This document shows, in pieces, positions 9,067 through 17,089 of a DNA stretch of 64,000 bases. The DNA is from Actinomyces ruminicola (lineage in GTDB: Bacteria; Actinomycetota; Actinomycetes; Actinomycetales; Actinomycetaceae). The notes below the pieces were generated by a model, which had not been told where the DNA came from, searched no databases, and worked only from the letters and a program-made list of their open reading frames with translations. Every line of letters begins with the position of its first letter. The stretch's first letter is position 1. The stretch is taken from NCBI RefSeq assembly GCF_900103885.1, contig NZ_FNIM01000001.1, forward strand, positions 288,132 to 352,131. Reading direction: 5' to 3'. The position numbers and the translations under genes were made by a program.

Positions 9067-9280
9067 ATGGCTCCGATCAGGTTGGACAAACCCTACTACG
9101 CCACGATCACCAAGGACCCGGCTACGGGTGCCGATACCTACAGCTGGCCAAGCCGATCTCTGCCGAGTTGGAGGGAGGTCGCCGAGGCAACCTTGTATGC
9201 CGATGACTATGCATCTGAGGTGGTCAAGGAGTTTGCCTCCGGCACCCTCACGCTGGGGATTGATGACCTGGGGGCTGATG
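9067..9280 (+). pseudogene. Truncated phage major tail protein (phi13-like), 5' fragment
   Basis: ATG at 9067 follows AAAGGA. The first about 70 codons read like the N-terminus of phi13-type major tail proteins: a short beta-rich start (RLDKPYYATITKD), then ATLYADDYASE and LTLGIDDLGAD. The expected remaining 100 or more residues are missing. After about 9278 the frame loses similarity and another frame carries integrase-like sequence. It appears to be the stump of a deleted prophage structural gene. Recognition is from pattern only. Confidence 0.5.
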
Positions 9281-9536
9281 GCAGATGTCGGCATCGTGAT
9301 TCCGGCGGACAAGCTCGGTGGCTGGCAAATGTTCCGCCATTACTCGGCTACCCGGCTCGGGCAGGCGGTGGCGACGACGGCGGCGCTCATCCACTGGTAC
9401 GGGTGGAGTAAGCCGGAGCAGGCGATGGCCTATCAGCGGGCGGACGCGGAATATGGCGGAATATGAGCGGGAGATTCTGGACCGTATGGCCGTCTCGGTG
9501 GAGCCAGGGGCGGACACGTGGGGGTGCGCGGGCTGA
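9251..9536 (+). pseudogene. C-terminal remnant of a tyrosine recombinase (phage integrase), frameshifted
   Basis: One frame reads FRHYSATRLGQAVATTAALI and continues to WYGWSKPEQAMAYQRADAEY, resembling the box with R-H and the terminal helix of actinophage integrases. It then stops, and a different frame continues with AEYEREILDRMAVS, the expected integrase tail. The switch is explained by a near-tandem duplication, GCGGAATATG GCGGAATATG around 9448-9467, which adds 10 bases. The N-terminal domains are absent and the 5' side joins the tail-protein stump. The location beside the 3' end of ssrA, a common integrase target, supports the call. Confidence 0.45.
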
Positions 9537-9789
9537 GGCGGAGTGGACCGCGAGCGCGGGCAGGCGTGATCCGAACGGCCTGTAGATGGGCGGTGGCGGC
9601 CTCGCAGTAGGGGAGCCCGGGGCGGTCGGGGTCTTCGAGGTAGCGCAGCGGTGCCCGGCGCACGCGCAGCGCGGTGCCCGTGCCGAAGAGGCGTCGGATC
9701 GCGTCGCCGGTGGTGTCGCCGGGGCGGACGACGACGGCGCGGGCGAGGGCGCGACGGGAGGCGCGGGTGGGGAGCGTGGGAGTGGTCAT
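9433..9789 (-). CDS. Small hypothetical protein, unrecognised
   Basis: A 118-codon frame starts at ATG 9789, nine bases after AGGAAGG. The first about 65 residues are protein-like (ASRRALARAVVVRPGDTTGD, AIRRLFGTGTALRVRRAPLR), while the Pro/Arg/Ala-rich C-terminal half lies antisense to the integrase remnant and is probably not original sequence. It may be a truncated gene of the same decayed island. No family is recognised. Confidence 0.35.
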   Translation of the reverse strand: MTTPTLPTRASRRALARAVVVRPGDTTGDAIRRLFGTGTALRVRRAPLRYLEDPDRPGLPYCEAATAHLQAVRITPARARGPLRLSPRTPTCPPLAPPRRPYGPESPAHIPPYSASAR

Positions 9790-9902
9790 GGCTGGGCCTT
9801 CCTGTTCAGGCGCGCCCGTACCGTGTTGCCCATTCTCATGTACCCACCATGTACCCACAGGGGGGCTCACGGGAGGGTTTTCGTTGGTATTTCAACGGGT
9901 AG

Positions 9903-10270
9903 TGGAGATGCGGGGAATCGAACCCCGGTCCGACGGTGGTGCAACAGGACTTCTCCGGGTGCAGTTCGCTGCTGTTTTTCTCGGCCCCGGCGTCTCACGC
10001 GAACAAGGACGCCGACGGGCTCAGCCACCTGAAAGTCCCGAGACCCCCGGTGGCGTGGGGCCTCAGCAGTGGCTTCCTAGATGACGCCAGGAACCGGGGC
10101 GGAAGCTCCCCCGGGCTGACGGACTTCGAGGCTCGCCTCAGGCGGCGAGGGCGAAGTCGGTGCGAGTGTTATCGGCACCTATTGGTTCGCACAGAGCGTT
10201 GACGAGATGACTGTGCATCCTCGACCCGCTTCTCCTGAATCCACGACCGTCGTCGAAACCGATCATCCCC
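9903..10270 (-). ncRNA. ssrA: tmRNA (transfer-messenger RNA)
   Basis: On the minus strand the 5' end GGGGATG (10270) pairs with CATCTCC at 9904-9910 to make the tRNA-like acceptor stem, and the T arm GGGGTTCGAATCC-type loop is at about 9912-9927. The tag frame begins at the resume codon GCC (10174) and reads ADNTRTDFALAA followed by TGA, ending near 10136; ALAA is the canonical degradation signal. Length about 368 nt is normal. CCA is not encoded. It rescues stalled ribosomes with SmpB, which is encoded 1.3 kb away on the same strand. The 3' end faces the phage remnant, consistent with use as an attachment site. Confidence 0.93.
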
Positions 10271-10445
10271 TGTTGAGTTATCCCCGCCCGGCAGGGCCGG
10301 CGGGAACACGCTGAAACCTCAGCGATTCAAGGATACCAGCCACCCCCTCCCCCGGCACGAGACCTTCACCACTGGTTTTGTTTCACCGAGCCACTAGAGC
10401 CGCTAGGCTGGTGCCATCAGCTCACACCACAGGAGGCACAACACC

Positions 10446-11441
10446 ATGGAGACCCGTCCGCTTCCCGCTCTGGACCGCCGCATCTCCGCCGTCGGCGTCG
10501 GCACCTGGCAGCTCGGCACCGACTGGGGCGAGGTCACCGCCGAGGCCGCCACCGCCACCCTGCAGGCGGCGCTCGACGCCGGCGTCAACTTCATCGACAC
10601 CGCCGACGTCTACGGCGACGGCCGCTCCGAGCGCTTCGTCGGCGCCTTCGCCGCCGCGCACCCCGACGCCGGACTGACCATCGCCACCAAGATGGGGCGG
10701 CGCGTGGCCCAGCTCCCCGAGAACTACACGCGCGAGGCCTTCCTCGCCTGGAACGACCGCTCCCGGGAGAACCTCGGCGTGGACACCCTCGACCTGGTGC
10801 AGCTGCACTGCCCGCCCAGCGAGGTCATCGCCGCCGAGCACACCTGGGACTGGCTGGAGGAGATGGTCGCCGCCGGTCGCATCCGCGCCTACGGCGTCAG
10901 CGTGGAGACCTGCGCGCAGGCGCTGGAGGCCATGCGGCGCCCCGGCTGCGCCAGCGTACAGATCATCCTCAACGTCTTCCGCCGCAAGCCGCTGGAGCAG
11001 GTGCTGCCGGCTGCGCAGGCCACCAGCACCGCCATCATCGCCCGTGTGCCGCTGGCCTCCGGGCTGCTGTCCGGCCGCTACCGCGAGGACACCACCTTCC
11101 CCGCCTCCGACCACCGCAACTACAACCGCGACGGCTCCGCCTTCGACATCGGCGAGACCTTCTCCGGCGTGCCCTTCGACGTCGGCGTCAAGGCCGCCCA
11201 GGAATTCACCGCCCTGTGCCGCGAGCTCGGCCCCGCGGGCGCCACCCCCGCCCAGGTGGCGCTGCGCTGGATCCTGGATCAGCCGGGCGTGACCACCGTG
11301 ATCCCCGGGGCGCGCAACGCCGAGCAGGCCCGTGCCAACGCCGCAGCCGCCGCGCTGGAGCCGCTGAGCGAGCAGCTGCACGCCGCCCTGGCGGACCTGT
11401 ACGACCGGCGCATCCGCGCCCACGTGCACGACCGCTGGTAG
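10446..11441 (+). CDS. Aldo/keto reductase
   Basis: The 331-residue protein has the AKR (alpha/beta)8 barrel signatures: GVGTWQLG at the N-terminus, NFIDTADVYGDGRSE with the catalytic Asp and Tyr near residues 51-56, the catalytic Lys in IATKMG, and the His in LVQLHCPP. The C-terminal cofactor block VTTVIPGARNAEQARANA is typical of NADPH-dependent members. It would reduce aldehydes or ketones in the cytoplasm; the physiological substrate is unknown. ATG follows AGGAGG. It is transcribed divergently from ssrA and ends convergent with smpB across a hairpin. Confidence 0.93.
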   Translation: METRPLPALDRRISAVGVGTWQLGTDWGEVTAEAATATLQAALDAGVNFIDTADVYGDGRSERFVGAFAAAHPDAGLTIATKMGRRVAQLPENYTREAFLAWNDRSRENLGVDTLDLVQLHCPPSEVIAAEHTWDWLEEMVAAGRIRAYGVSVETCAQALEAMRRPGCASVQIILNVFRRKPLEQVLPAAQATSTAIIARVPLASGLLSGRYREDTTFPASDHRNYNRDGSAFDIGETFSGVPFDVGVKAAQEFTALCRELGPAGATPAQVALRWILDQPGVTTVIPGARNAEQARANAAAAALEPLSEQLHAALADLYDRRIRAHVHDRW

Positions 11442-11447
11442 CGCGCC

Positions 11448-11490
11448 GTCCCGGTCGTCGTCCGGACGCCGCGCCCGACGACGACGGGAC
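11448..11490. terminator. Hairpin between convergent aldo/keto reductase and smpB genes
   Basis: GTCCCGGTCGTCGTC at 11448-11462 pairs with GACGACGACGGGAC at 11477-11490 with one bulge. The position, a few bases after the aldo/keto reductase stop and between convergent genes, fits a bidirectional terminator. No long T tract is present. Confidence 0.5.
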
Positions 11491-11549
11491 CGCGCCGTCC
11501 CCTTGACCACCAGACGCCGTCGCGGTTGACGCGAGCCGTGCGCTCCGCG

Positions 11550-12080
11550 TCAGCCGCGGCGTCGGTTGGCGGCGGCCATGGCGCGGGCCGCCTCCCGCTT
11601 GTCCTGCGCCTCCCGCAGGGCCTGGCGCTTGTCCCAGTCCTGCTTGCCGCGGGCCAGGGCGATCTCCAGCTTCACGCGCCCACCGGTGAAGTACAGCTCC
11701 AGGGGCACGATCGTGTAGCCCTTGGCCTGCACCCGCTGCGCGAGCTTGTCCAGCTCGGCGCGGTGCAGCAGCAGCTTGCGCTTGCGGCGCGGGGAGTGGT
11801 TGTTCCAGGTGCCCTGCAGGTACTCGGGGATGTGGGCGCCCTGCAGCCAGGCCTCGCCGTTGCGGTCGATCTCGATCCACGCCTCGGTCAGGGAGGCCCG
11901 CCCCATGCGCAGGGCCTTGACCTCGGTGCCGGTCAGGGCGAGTCCGGCCTCGTAGCGGTCCTCGATGAAGTAGTCGTGCGTCGCCTTGCGGTTGCGGGCG
12001 ATGGTCTTGTGCGCGTCGGCGGCCGCCTTGGCGCGCTCCGCCGGGGTGGGCTTCCTCGTTCCCTCGGTCTTCTTGGCCAC
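11550..12080 (-). CDS. smpB: SsrA-binding protein SmpB
   Basis: The 176-residue protein contains the SmpB hallmarks: ARNRKATHDYFIEDRYEAGL, LTGTEVKALRMGRASLTEAW, then NHSPRRKRKLLLHRAELDKL and GYTIVPLELYFTGGRVKLEI. The basic C-terminal tail (KQDWDKRQALREAQDKREAA) reaches the mRNA channel of stalled ribosomes. An N-terminal extension of about 20 residues is longer than in E. coli. It works with the tmRNA encoded at 9903-10270. As in many actinobacteria it lies downstream of ftsE-ftsX, but here a terminator-like hairpin separates it from that operon. Confidence 0.97.
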   Translation of the reverse strand: MAKKTEGTRKPTPAERAKAAADAHKTIARNRKATHDYFIEDRYEAGLALTGTEVKALRMGRASLTEAWIEIDRNGEAWLQGAHIPEYLQGTWNNHSPRRKRKLLLHRAELDKLAQRVQAKGYTIVPLELYFTGGRVKLEIALARGKQDWDKRQALREAQDKREAARAMAAANRRRG

Positions 12081-12200
12081 CGGCGTCTCCTTCCCTCGTC
12101 CTCGGCGCTAATACTTCGGCGCCGCATAATACTGCGGCCGACGGCGACCGCCAAGGCACCCGCCCGAGCCGGCGCAAGCCCGGGTCTTTATCAACACCGC

Positions 12201-12236
12201 GGTGCCGTCGCCTCCGAGGCCGGAGGCGACGGCACC
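12201..12236 (-). terminator. Terminator hairpin after the ftsEX-M23 operon
   Basis: GGTGCCGTCGCCTCC (12201-12215) is perfectly complementary to GGAGGCGACGGCACC (12222-12236), a 15-bp stem with a six-base loop. On the minus strand it is followed by GCGGTGTTGATAAAG, only weakly T-rich. It separates the M23 peptidase gene from smpB. Confidence 0.65.
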
Positions 12237-12259
12237 GACGCACGTAGCCGGCTCTCCCC

Positions 12260-13594
12260 TCAGAACCCCGGCAGGGTCATGGGGTCGATCTCGGTACCGT
12301 TGATGATTACCTCGAAGTGGACGTGAGGTCCTGTAGCGCCTCCGGTCATGCCCGTGAGCCCGATGGTCTGTCCCCTGGTTACGGTGGCGCCGTTGGGCAC
12401 CGAGATCGCGGACAGGTGGCAGTAAGCCAGCACAACCGACTGGCCGTTAATGACACCGCCGTTGATGAAGACGCCGTTACCGCACGAGCTGTTGATGTTG
12501 TGGGTGACCGTGCCGGCTACGCCCGCGTACTGGGGCGTGCCGGAGGAGGCCACCAGGTCCACCCCGGCGTGCAGCCGACTCTGCCCCGTGATGGGGTGGA
12601 TGCGGTAGCCGAAGGGAGAGGCGACGATTAGCGGTCCGGCGATGGGATGGCCGATCGCCCCGCTTCCCAATGAGGAGGACGCGCTCGCGCCCGATGACGA
12701 TCCGGTGTATCCAGCGGCCGCCTGGTTCGCGGCGTCGAGCTCGGCGATCTTTGCGGCCGCGGCCTCCTCATCGGCGGCGGCCTGCGCCTGCTGCGCCTCC
12801 AGCCCGGACTTCTGCTTCTCCAGGTTGGCGGCCGCGGTCTCCTTCTCGCTCTTGAGCGTGGCGACCTCGTCCCGCTTGGTCTGGGCGGCGTCCCTGGCGG
12901 TCTGCGCGGCCTCCTTGGCGGCGTCGGCCTCTGCCTTGAGCGTCCCCACACGCTCGGTGGTGGCATCCTGGCGGGCCTCCCGGTTGGCCGCCTGGGCGCG
13001 CTCCTCCTCGGCGGCGGACAGGACGGACTCCTGCACGCCGGTGGCGATCTCCATGGTGGAGGCCCGGTCGGTGAGCTGCTCCACGGAGTCGGAGGAGAGC
13101 ACGTAAGTCCAGGAGGTCACCGCGCTGTCGCCCTGGTAGGTGGCCACTACCAGGTCTGCCACGGAACTGGTGTTCTCCTCCACGGTGGTCTGTGTCTGCT
13201 CCGACTCCTCCTGCAGGGCGGCCAGCTCGGACTCCGCGACGGCCAGGCGGTTAGCGGCGGTCTGCTGCTCGCGGTCCTTCTGCGCCAGGACGGTCTCGGC
13301 GTCGTCGAGTTCGGACTGCGCGGTGGCCAGGGACGCCTCCGCGTTCTGCAGCTCGATGTAGGCCTGGCCCAGCTCCGCGGACACGCCCTCCAGCGAGGCG
13401 GCCAGCTCGGCCTGCTTGCGCTGGGCGGCGGCCTGGTCGTCGACGGCGTCCTGGCGCTCATCGGCCTGCGCCCCGGCGCACAGGGGGGCGGCAACCAGCA
13501 CGAGCGTGGCGGCGCCGACGAGGGCACGGCGGGCCCGCCGCCTGAGGCGACGGCTGCCGGGGCGGGGGTGGAGCGGGGAGCGCACTGAGAGCAT
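12260..13594 (-). CDS. Secreted M23 peptidase with coiled coil (EnvC/PcsB-like partner of FtsEX)
   Basis: ATG at 13594, six bases after the ftsX stop, begins a 444-residue protein with a signal peptide (RRALVGAATLVLVAAPLCAG) ending near residue 45. A long heptad-rich coiled coil follows, about residues 48-290 (ERQDAVDDQAAAQRKQAELA onward). A Ser/Gly/Ala linker precedes a C-terminal LytM/M23 domain. The zinc and catalytic residues appear intact: HAGVD, YCHLS and GPHVHFEV. Coiled coil plus peptidoglycan hydrolase directly after ftsX is the EnvC (Gram-negative) or PcsB (streptococcal) logic, in which FtsEX opens the hydrolase during division. EnvC is itself catalytically inactive, so this is more likely an active amidase or endopeptidase. 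Confidence 0.92.
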   Translation of the reverse strand: MLSVRSPLHPRPGSRRLRRRARRALVGAATLVLVAAPLCAGAQADERQDAVDDQAAAQRKQAELAASLEGVSAELGQAYIELQNAEASLATAQSELDDAETVLAQKDREQQTAANRLAVAESELAALQEESEQTQTTVEENTSSVADLVVATYQGDSAVTSWTYVLSSDSVEQLTDRASTMEIATGVQESVLSAAEEERAQAANREARQDATTERVGTLKAEADAAKEAAQTARDAAQTKRDEVATLKSEKETAAANLEKQKSGLEAQQAQAAADEEAAAAKIAELDAANQAAAGYTGSSSGASASSSLGSGAIGHPIAGPLIVASPFGYRIHPITGQSRLHAGVDLVASSGTPQYAGVAGTVTHNINSSCGNGVFINGGVINGQSVVLAYCHLSAISVPNGATVTRGQTIGLTGMTGGATGPHVHFEVIINGTEIDPMTLPGF

Positions 13595-13599
13595 GGGAA

Positions 13600-14514
13600 T
13601 CAGACCCTTGTGTACTTCGACAGTGAGAAGGCGGAGGAGGCCACCGCCAGTACGACGGCGGACAGCAGTAGCCAGGGGGCCAGGCGCAGCACGTCGCCGG
13701 TGCCGATGAAGGCGGTGAACTGCACGGACGTGGCCAGCCAGTCGACGACGACGTAGCGCACCATCGCCCACAGCCCGGCCACGGCCCCGATAGCACCGAT
13801 CAGGGCGGCGATGGCCCCCTCTAGCATGAAGGGCAGTTGGATGAACAGGTTCGAGGCGCCGACCAGCCGCATAATGCCGGTCTCCTTGGAGCGGCTCATG
13901 GCGGACAGCCGGATGGTGGTGGAGATCAGCAGCACCGCCGTCAACGCCAGGATGGCGGCCAGTCCCCCAGTGATCCAGGTGACCCGGTTCATCACCACGA
14001 ACAGGGGCTCGAGCGTGTCCGCCTGGTCGATGACGCGCTCGACGCCAGCGCGGCCGGTGAACTGCTCGGCGACCACCTGGTACTTCTCGGGGTCGACGAG
14101 CTTGATGCGGAAGGACACCGGCATCATGTCCTCGGTGGCGTTGCGGCCGATGCGCGACTCGCCGTAGGCGTCCATGAAGCGCTTGTAGGCGTCGGCCTTG
14201 GACTCGATGCTGTAGTTCTCGATATAGGGGGCCAGGGTGTCGGAGTTGACCAGGTCCTCCACGGCGTCGATCTGCTCCTGCGTGGCCTCGCCATCGACGC
14301 AGGCCGCCGCGGTGGACGACGCCGGGCACATGTAGACGCTGACCTCAACCTTGTCGTACCAGTCGCCCTTCATCACGGAGATCTGGTTCTGCAGCAGTAC
14401 GGAGGCGCCGACGAACAGCAGTGACACGAAGGACACCAGGATCACCGAGACGGTCATGACCAGGTTGCGGCTGAGCCCCTTGAAGGTCTCGGAGACGATG
14501 AAACGGAATCGCAT
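13600..14514 (-). CDS. ftsX: Cell division protein FtsX
   Basis: The 304-residue membrane protein has the FtsX layout: a cytoplasmic start (MRFRFIVSETFKGLSRNL), a first helix (VSVILVSFVSLLFVGASVLL), an extracellular domain of about 120 residues containing two cysteines (YMCPASSTAAACVDG), then three more helices in the FtsX permease domain. It pairs with FtsE to transmit ATP hydrolysis across the membrane to a cell-wall hydrolase. That partner is probably the M23 protein encoded five bases downstream. The gene lies 60 bases after ftsE on the same strand. Confidence 0.96.
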   Translation of the reverse strand: MRFRFIVSETFKGLSRNLVMTVSVILVSFVSLLFVGASVLLQNQISVMKGDWYDKVEVSVYMCPASSTAAACVDGEATQEQIDAVEDLVNSDTLAPYIENYSIESKADAYKRFMDAYGESRIGRNATEDMMPVSFRIKLVDPEKYQVVAEQFTGRAGVERVIDQADTLEPLFVVMNRVTWITGGLAAILALTAVLLISTTIRLSAMSRSKETGIMRLVGASNLFIQLPFMLEGAIAALIGAIGAVAGLWAMVRYVVVDWLATSVQFTAFIGTGDVLRLAPWLLLSAVVLAVASSAFSLSKYTRV

Positions 14515-14574
14515 GCGGTTACCTCAATACCTCTTTCACGGGAGTCGCGGCCCCGATTGCCGACGGGGCCGGGC

Positions 14575-15264
14575 TCAACGGTCCGATCCGTATACGCCGC
14601 GCGCCTGGTCGCGCACGACCTCGCCGGCCTTGAGCTCGATGACGCGTTTGCGCATCTGATCGACGATCTCGTCGTCGTGGGTGGCCATGACCACGGTGGT
14701 GCCCTGCCGGTTGATGCGGTCGAGCAGACGCATGATGCCCACGGAGGTCGATGGGTCGAGGTTGCCGGTGGGCTCGTCCGCCATGAGCAGCTTGGGACGG
14801 TTGACCATGGCGCGGGCGATGGCCACGCGCTGCTGCTCACCGCCGGACAGCTCGTGCGGCAGGCGCTTCTCCTTGCCGGACAGTCCCACCAGCTCGAGTG
14901 CCTCGGGCACGGCCGAGAGGATGTAGTGCCGGGGCTTGCCGATCACCTGGGAGGCTATGGCCACGTTCTCGAAGACGTTCTTGTTCTCCAGCAGGCGGAA
15001 GTCCTGGAAGACGAAGCCCATCTCCTGGCGCAGCTTGGGAACCTTCCAGCTGGAGATCTGCGACAGATCGCGTCCAAGCACGTGGATGCGCCCGGAGGTG
15101 GGGCGCTCCTCGCGCAGGGTCAGCCGCAGGAAGGTGGATTTGCCGGAGCCGGACGCGCCCACCAGGAACACGAACTCCTCGCGCTCGATCTCTATGGAGA
15201 CGTCGTCGAGCGCGGGCCGGGCTCCGCGCTTGTACACCTTGGAGACGTTGTCGAATCGAATCAT
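14575..15264 (-). CDS. ftsE: Cell division ATP-binding protein FtsE
   Basis: From ATG at 15264 ([20 protein letters not shown]) the protein is 229 residues, the usual FtsE length. Walker A is GASGSGKST near residue 37, the signature LSGGEQQR near 139, Walker [13 protein letters not shown], and the H-loop [11 protein letters not shown]. It powers FtsX. The frame is open further upstream, but conservation starts at MIRFDNV. Unlike many actinobacteria, prfB is not immediately upstream; an unrelated divergent gene is there. Confidence 0.97.
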   Translation of the reverse strand: MIRFDNVSKVYKRGARPALDDVSIEIEREEFVFLVGASGSGKSTFLRLTLREERPTSGRIHVLGRDLSQISSWKVPKLRQEMGFVFQDFRLLENKNVFENVAIASQVIGKPRHYILSAVPEALELVGLSGKEKRLPHELSGGEQQRVAIARAMVNRPKLLMADEPTGNLDPSTSVGIMRLLDRINRQGTTVVMATHDDEIVDQMRKRVIELKAGEVVRDQARGVYGSDR

Positions 15265-15415
15265 GGGGTAGCTGCTTCCTGCTCGTGGCCGACGCAGGCA
15301 CGCCGGGGCTACAAGCCACGGTAACCAGTTGGGCTTGGAATCCCGGCGGTGACACGCCAGAACACGCCGAGTCGAGGTGTGGTGCCGCCCGCTTCGGCGT
15401 TCTACCGTTCCGGAC

Positions 15416-16066
15416 ATGGCTGAAACGCATCCCGACGACGGCTCCCCCACGGCTCCCCCGCCCAGTGCCGGCGCCGCGGTCCCGGACGGATCGGCCCGCG
15501 CCGACCGTGACGGCGCCACCCGCGAGGCCGCCAACCATGCGGCCCAGACTGCGCCGGCCAGCCGCGAAGACGCCCGTCAAGATGCGGAGGCCGCCATCGA
15601 TGTGGGCTCCTGGAACCGTTTCATCCCGTCTCTGACCCGGTGGCTGCAAACGGGCCGGGAGGATGTTGTGCCCGCCGTGCGCCTCGCCGCCGCCGTACCG
15701 ATCGTCACCACCGAGACGGCCCCGCGGGAGCGCTCGGGACCCGGCCCCCTGCGCCTGCTGCGCCGTCGCCACCGCCTCCCGCCCTCACCACTGCCGCCGA
15801 TGCTTGCGGCGCAGTCCCGCTTAGACGGCGTGAAGCTGACGGCACCGCTGCGCGACGACGCCGGCCGAGCCCTGCTCGGCGAGGATGCCCTGGCAGCACT
15901 GGCCGCCCTGGGCTGGCGACGCCGTGAGGGCGCCATGATGCAGAGTGCGCTGGGGGCGGAGTCGGCGGCCCGGTTGGCGGCGCGGGTGCTGATCGAGGTG
16001 TTCGACGTCGCCCATCCGGCGGACCTGGCCATCGCCGTCGAGCATGCGGTGCCGCCCGCAGCCTGA
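15416..16066 (+). CDS. Hypothetical protein, unrecognised
   Basis: A 216-residue frame from ATG 15416 runs divergently from ftsE. Its first about 55 residues are Ala/Pro/Asp-rich and probably disordered. The rest holds an Arg/Pro-rich middle ([19 protein letters not shown]) and a folded-looking C-terminus ([40 protein letters not shown]). The C-terminal pattern resembles small chaperone-like domains seen in actinobacterial hypothetical proteins, but I cannot assign it. No signal peptide or membrane helix is visible. Repeat array B begins 15 bases after its stop. Confidence 0.7.
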   Translation: MAETHPDDGSPTAPPPSAGAAVPDGSARADRDGATREAANHAAQTAPASREDARQDAEAAIDVGSWNRFIPSLTRWLQTGREDVVPAVRLAAAVPIVTTETAPRERSGPGPLRLLRRRHRLPPSPLPPMLAAQSRLDGVKLTAPLRDDAGRALLGEDALAALAALGWRRREGAMMQSALGAESAARLAARVLIEVFDVAHPADLAIAVEHAVPPAA

Positions 16067-16080
16067 ACCGCCCCCTTCAC

Positions 16081-16160
16081 CGAGATCGGTAGAAGTTACG
16101 TACCGAGATCGGTAGAACTCACGCGCCCAAATCGGTAGAAGTCACGCGCCCAGATCGGTT
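16081..16160 (+). repeat. 23-bp repeat array B (four units)
   Basis: Four consecutive units with core GATCGGTAGAAGTCACG have their GATC/AATC at 16084, 16107, 16130 and 16153, an exact 23-base period. The fourth unit is truncated after GATCGGTT. The array lies upstream of the ssb-like gene, in the same orientation as array A and opposite to array C. Confidence 0.9.
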
Positions 16161-16348
16161 GCTATGGCTCATCGCCTGCCGTCTGCGCCATCAAGTACCT
16201 GCGGGCGGGCGAAGGCACCGGCGTCCACAGGCGGCGTTCGTGCAGGGGTGCTCATCCGGCATCAACAGGTCGGTGGCGGCTCGGAGCGCGGTTGCGGGAC
16301 CGTTGAAGCAGCCGGCACGGTGCCGGCGCTCAACGCAAGGAGCATCTC

Positions 16349-17020
16349 ATGAGCCGTCAACTCGATCTCGTCGTCCAGGGCGTCCTCGGCACGAACCCCG
16401 CCGTCACCCGCACTACCGGTGGACGCGCCTACTGCTACTTCCGTCTGGCCACGTCCCCGTCATTCCGCACCGCCGAGGGCTGGCGGGACGGGCAGACCAT
16501 TTGGTTCACCGCCAAGGCGTGGGGAGCGCTAGCGGAGAACCTCGGCCGCTCCCTGCACAAGGGCGACCCGGTGGTGCTGGTTGGGCGCTTCACCCAAGAG
16601 AGTTGGTCGAAGGGCTCCGACGAGTACCTCACCAACGTCCTGAACGTGTCTTGCGGCGGACATGACCTCACTCGCGGAGAGTCGCGCTTCATGCGCATCA
16701 TCCACAAGGCCGACCCCGCCGATAACGGTGATGCCGGCGCGCCGGACGCGGCGGCAACCACCTCCTCCGGCTCGGCGCAGACCGCCGGATCCGCGCCTTC
16801 CCCGGACGAACCCAGGCAGTCGAGTTCCGATCAGTGTCTGCCGCCCGCCACAGCGCCCCTCGACACCACGCCGGCCGCTGAGCCCTTCGCCGACCACTCG
16901 ACGTCGCCACAGCATCAGGAGGAACTGAGAGATCCCCGTGGTGATGAGCCGGCCTCCGAGCCGCAGGCCGTTGACGGTCAGTTCGACACGGACTACCTGC
17001 TTGCCGACGAGGAGGACTGA
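16349..17020 (+). CDS. Single-stranded DNA-binding protein (divergent, second-copy type)
   Basis: The first about 115 of 223 residues form an SSB OB-fold: LDLVVQGVLGTNPAVTRTTG, AYCYFRLATSP, WRDGQTIWFTAKAWGALAEN, LHKGDPVVLVGRFTQESW. The rest is a long polar Pro/Ser/Ala-rich tail ending LLADEED, acidic but lacking the canonical hydrophobic C-terminal tip (DDDIPF-like) that recruits repair proteins. It is therefore probably an accessory, SsbB-like paralogue, not the housekeeping ssb, which normally sits between rpsF and rpsR. ATG follows AAGGAG. Inverted repeat arrays flank the gene on both sides, hinting at mobility or shared regulation. Confidence 0.85.
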   Translation: MSRQLDLVVQGVLGTNPAVTRTTGGRAYCYFRLATSPSFRTAEGWRDGQTIWFTAKAWGALAENLGRSLHKGDPVVLVGRFTQESWSKGSDEYLTNVLNVSCGGHDLTRGESRFMRIIHKADPADNGDAGAPDAAATTSSGSAQTAGSAPSPDEPRQSSSDQCLPPATAPLDTTPAAEPFADHSTSPQHQEELRDPRGDEPASEPQAVDGQFDTDYLLADEED

Positions 17021-17089
17021 GCCGGGCCGCGTCACACGCCATTGCCGCAGCCGGGCACAAGCCGGCCAGGACACTTGGAGCCGTGCCAT

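Noticed and set aside
9903..9930. An att direct repeat of the ssrA 3' end elsewhere in the window
   Set aside because: No second copy of the GGGGAATCGAACCCC region was found by eye at the far side of the accessory patch, so element borders cannot be drawn.
12260..14329. A single 689-residue protein extending the M23 peptidase upstream
   Set aside because: The extra N-terminal part is the out-of-frame shadow of ftsX; a signal peptide follows the ATG at 13594.
15265..15415. prfB upstream of ftsE, as in many actinobacteria
   Set aside because: The gap is short and the next gene runs the other way with no release-factor motifs.
16081..16160. The 23-bp arrays as a CRISPR
   Set aside because: Units are directly adjacent with no unique spacers between them, and the core is shorter than the period.
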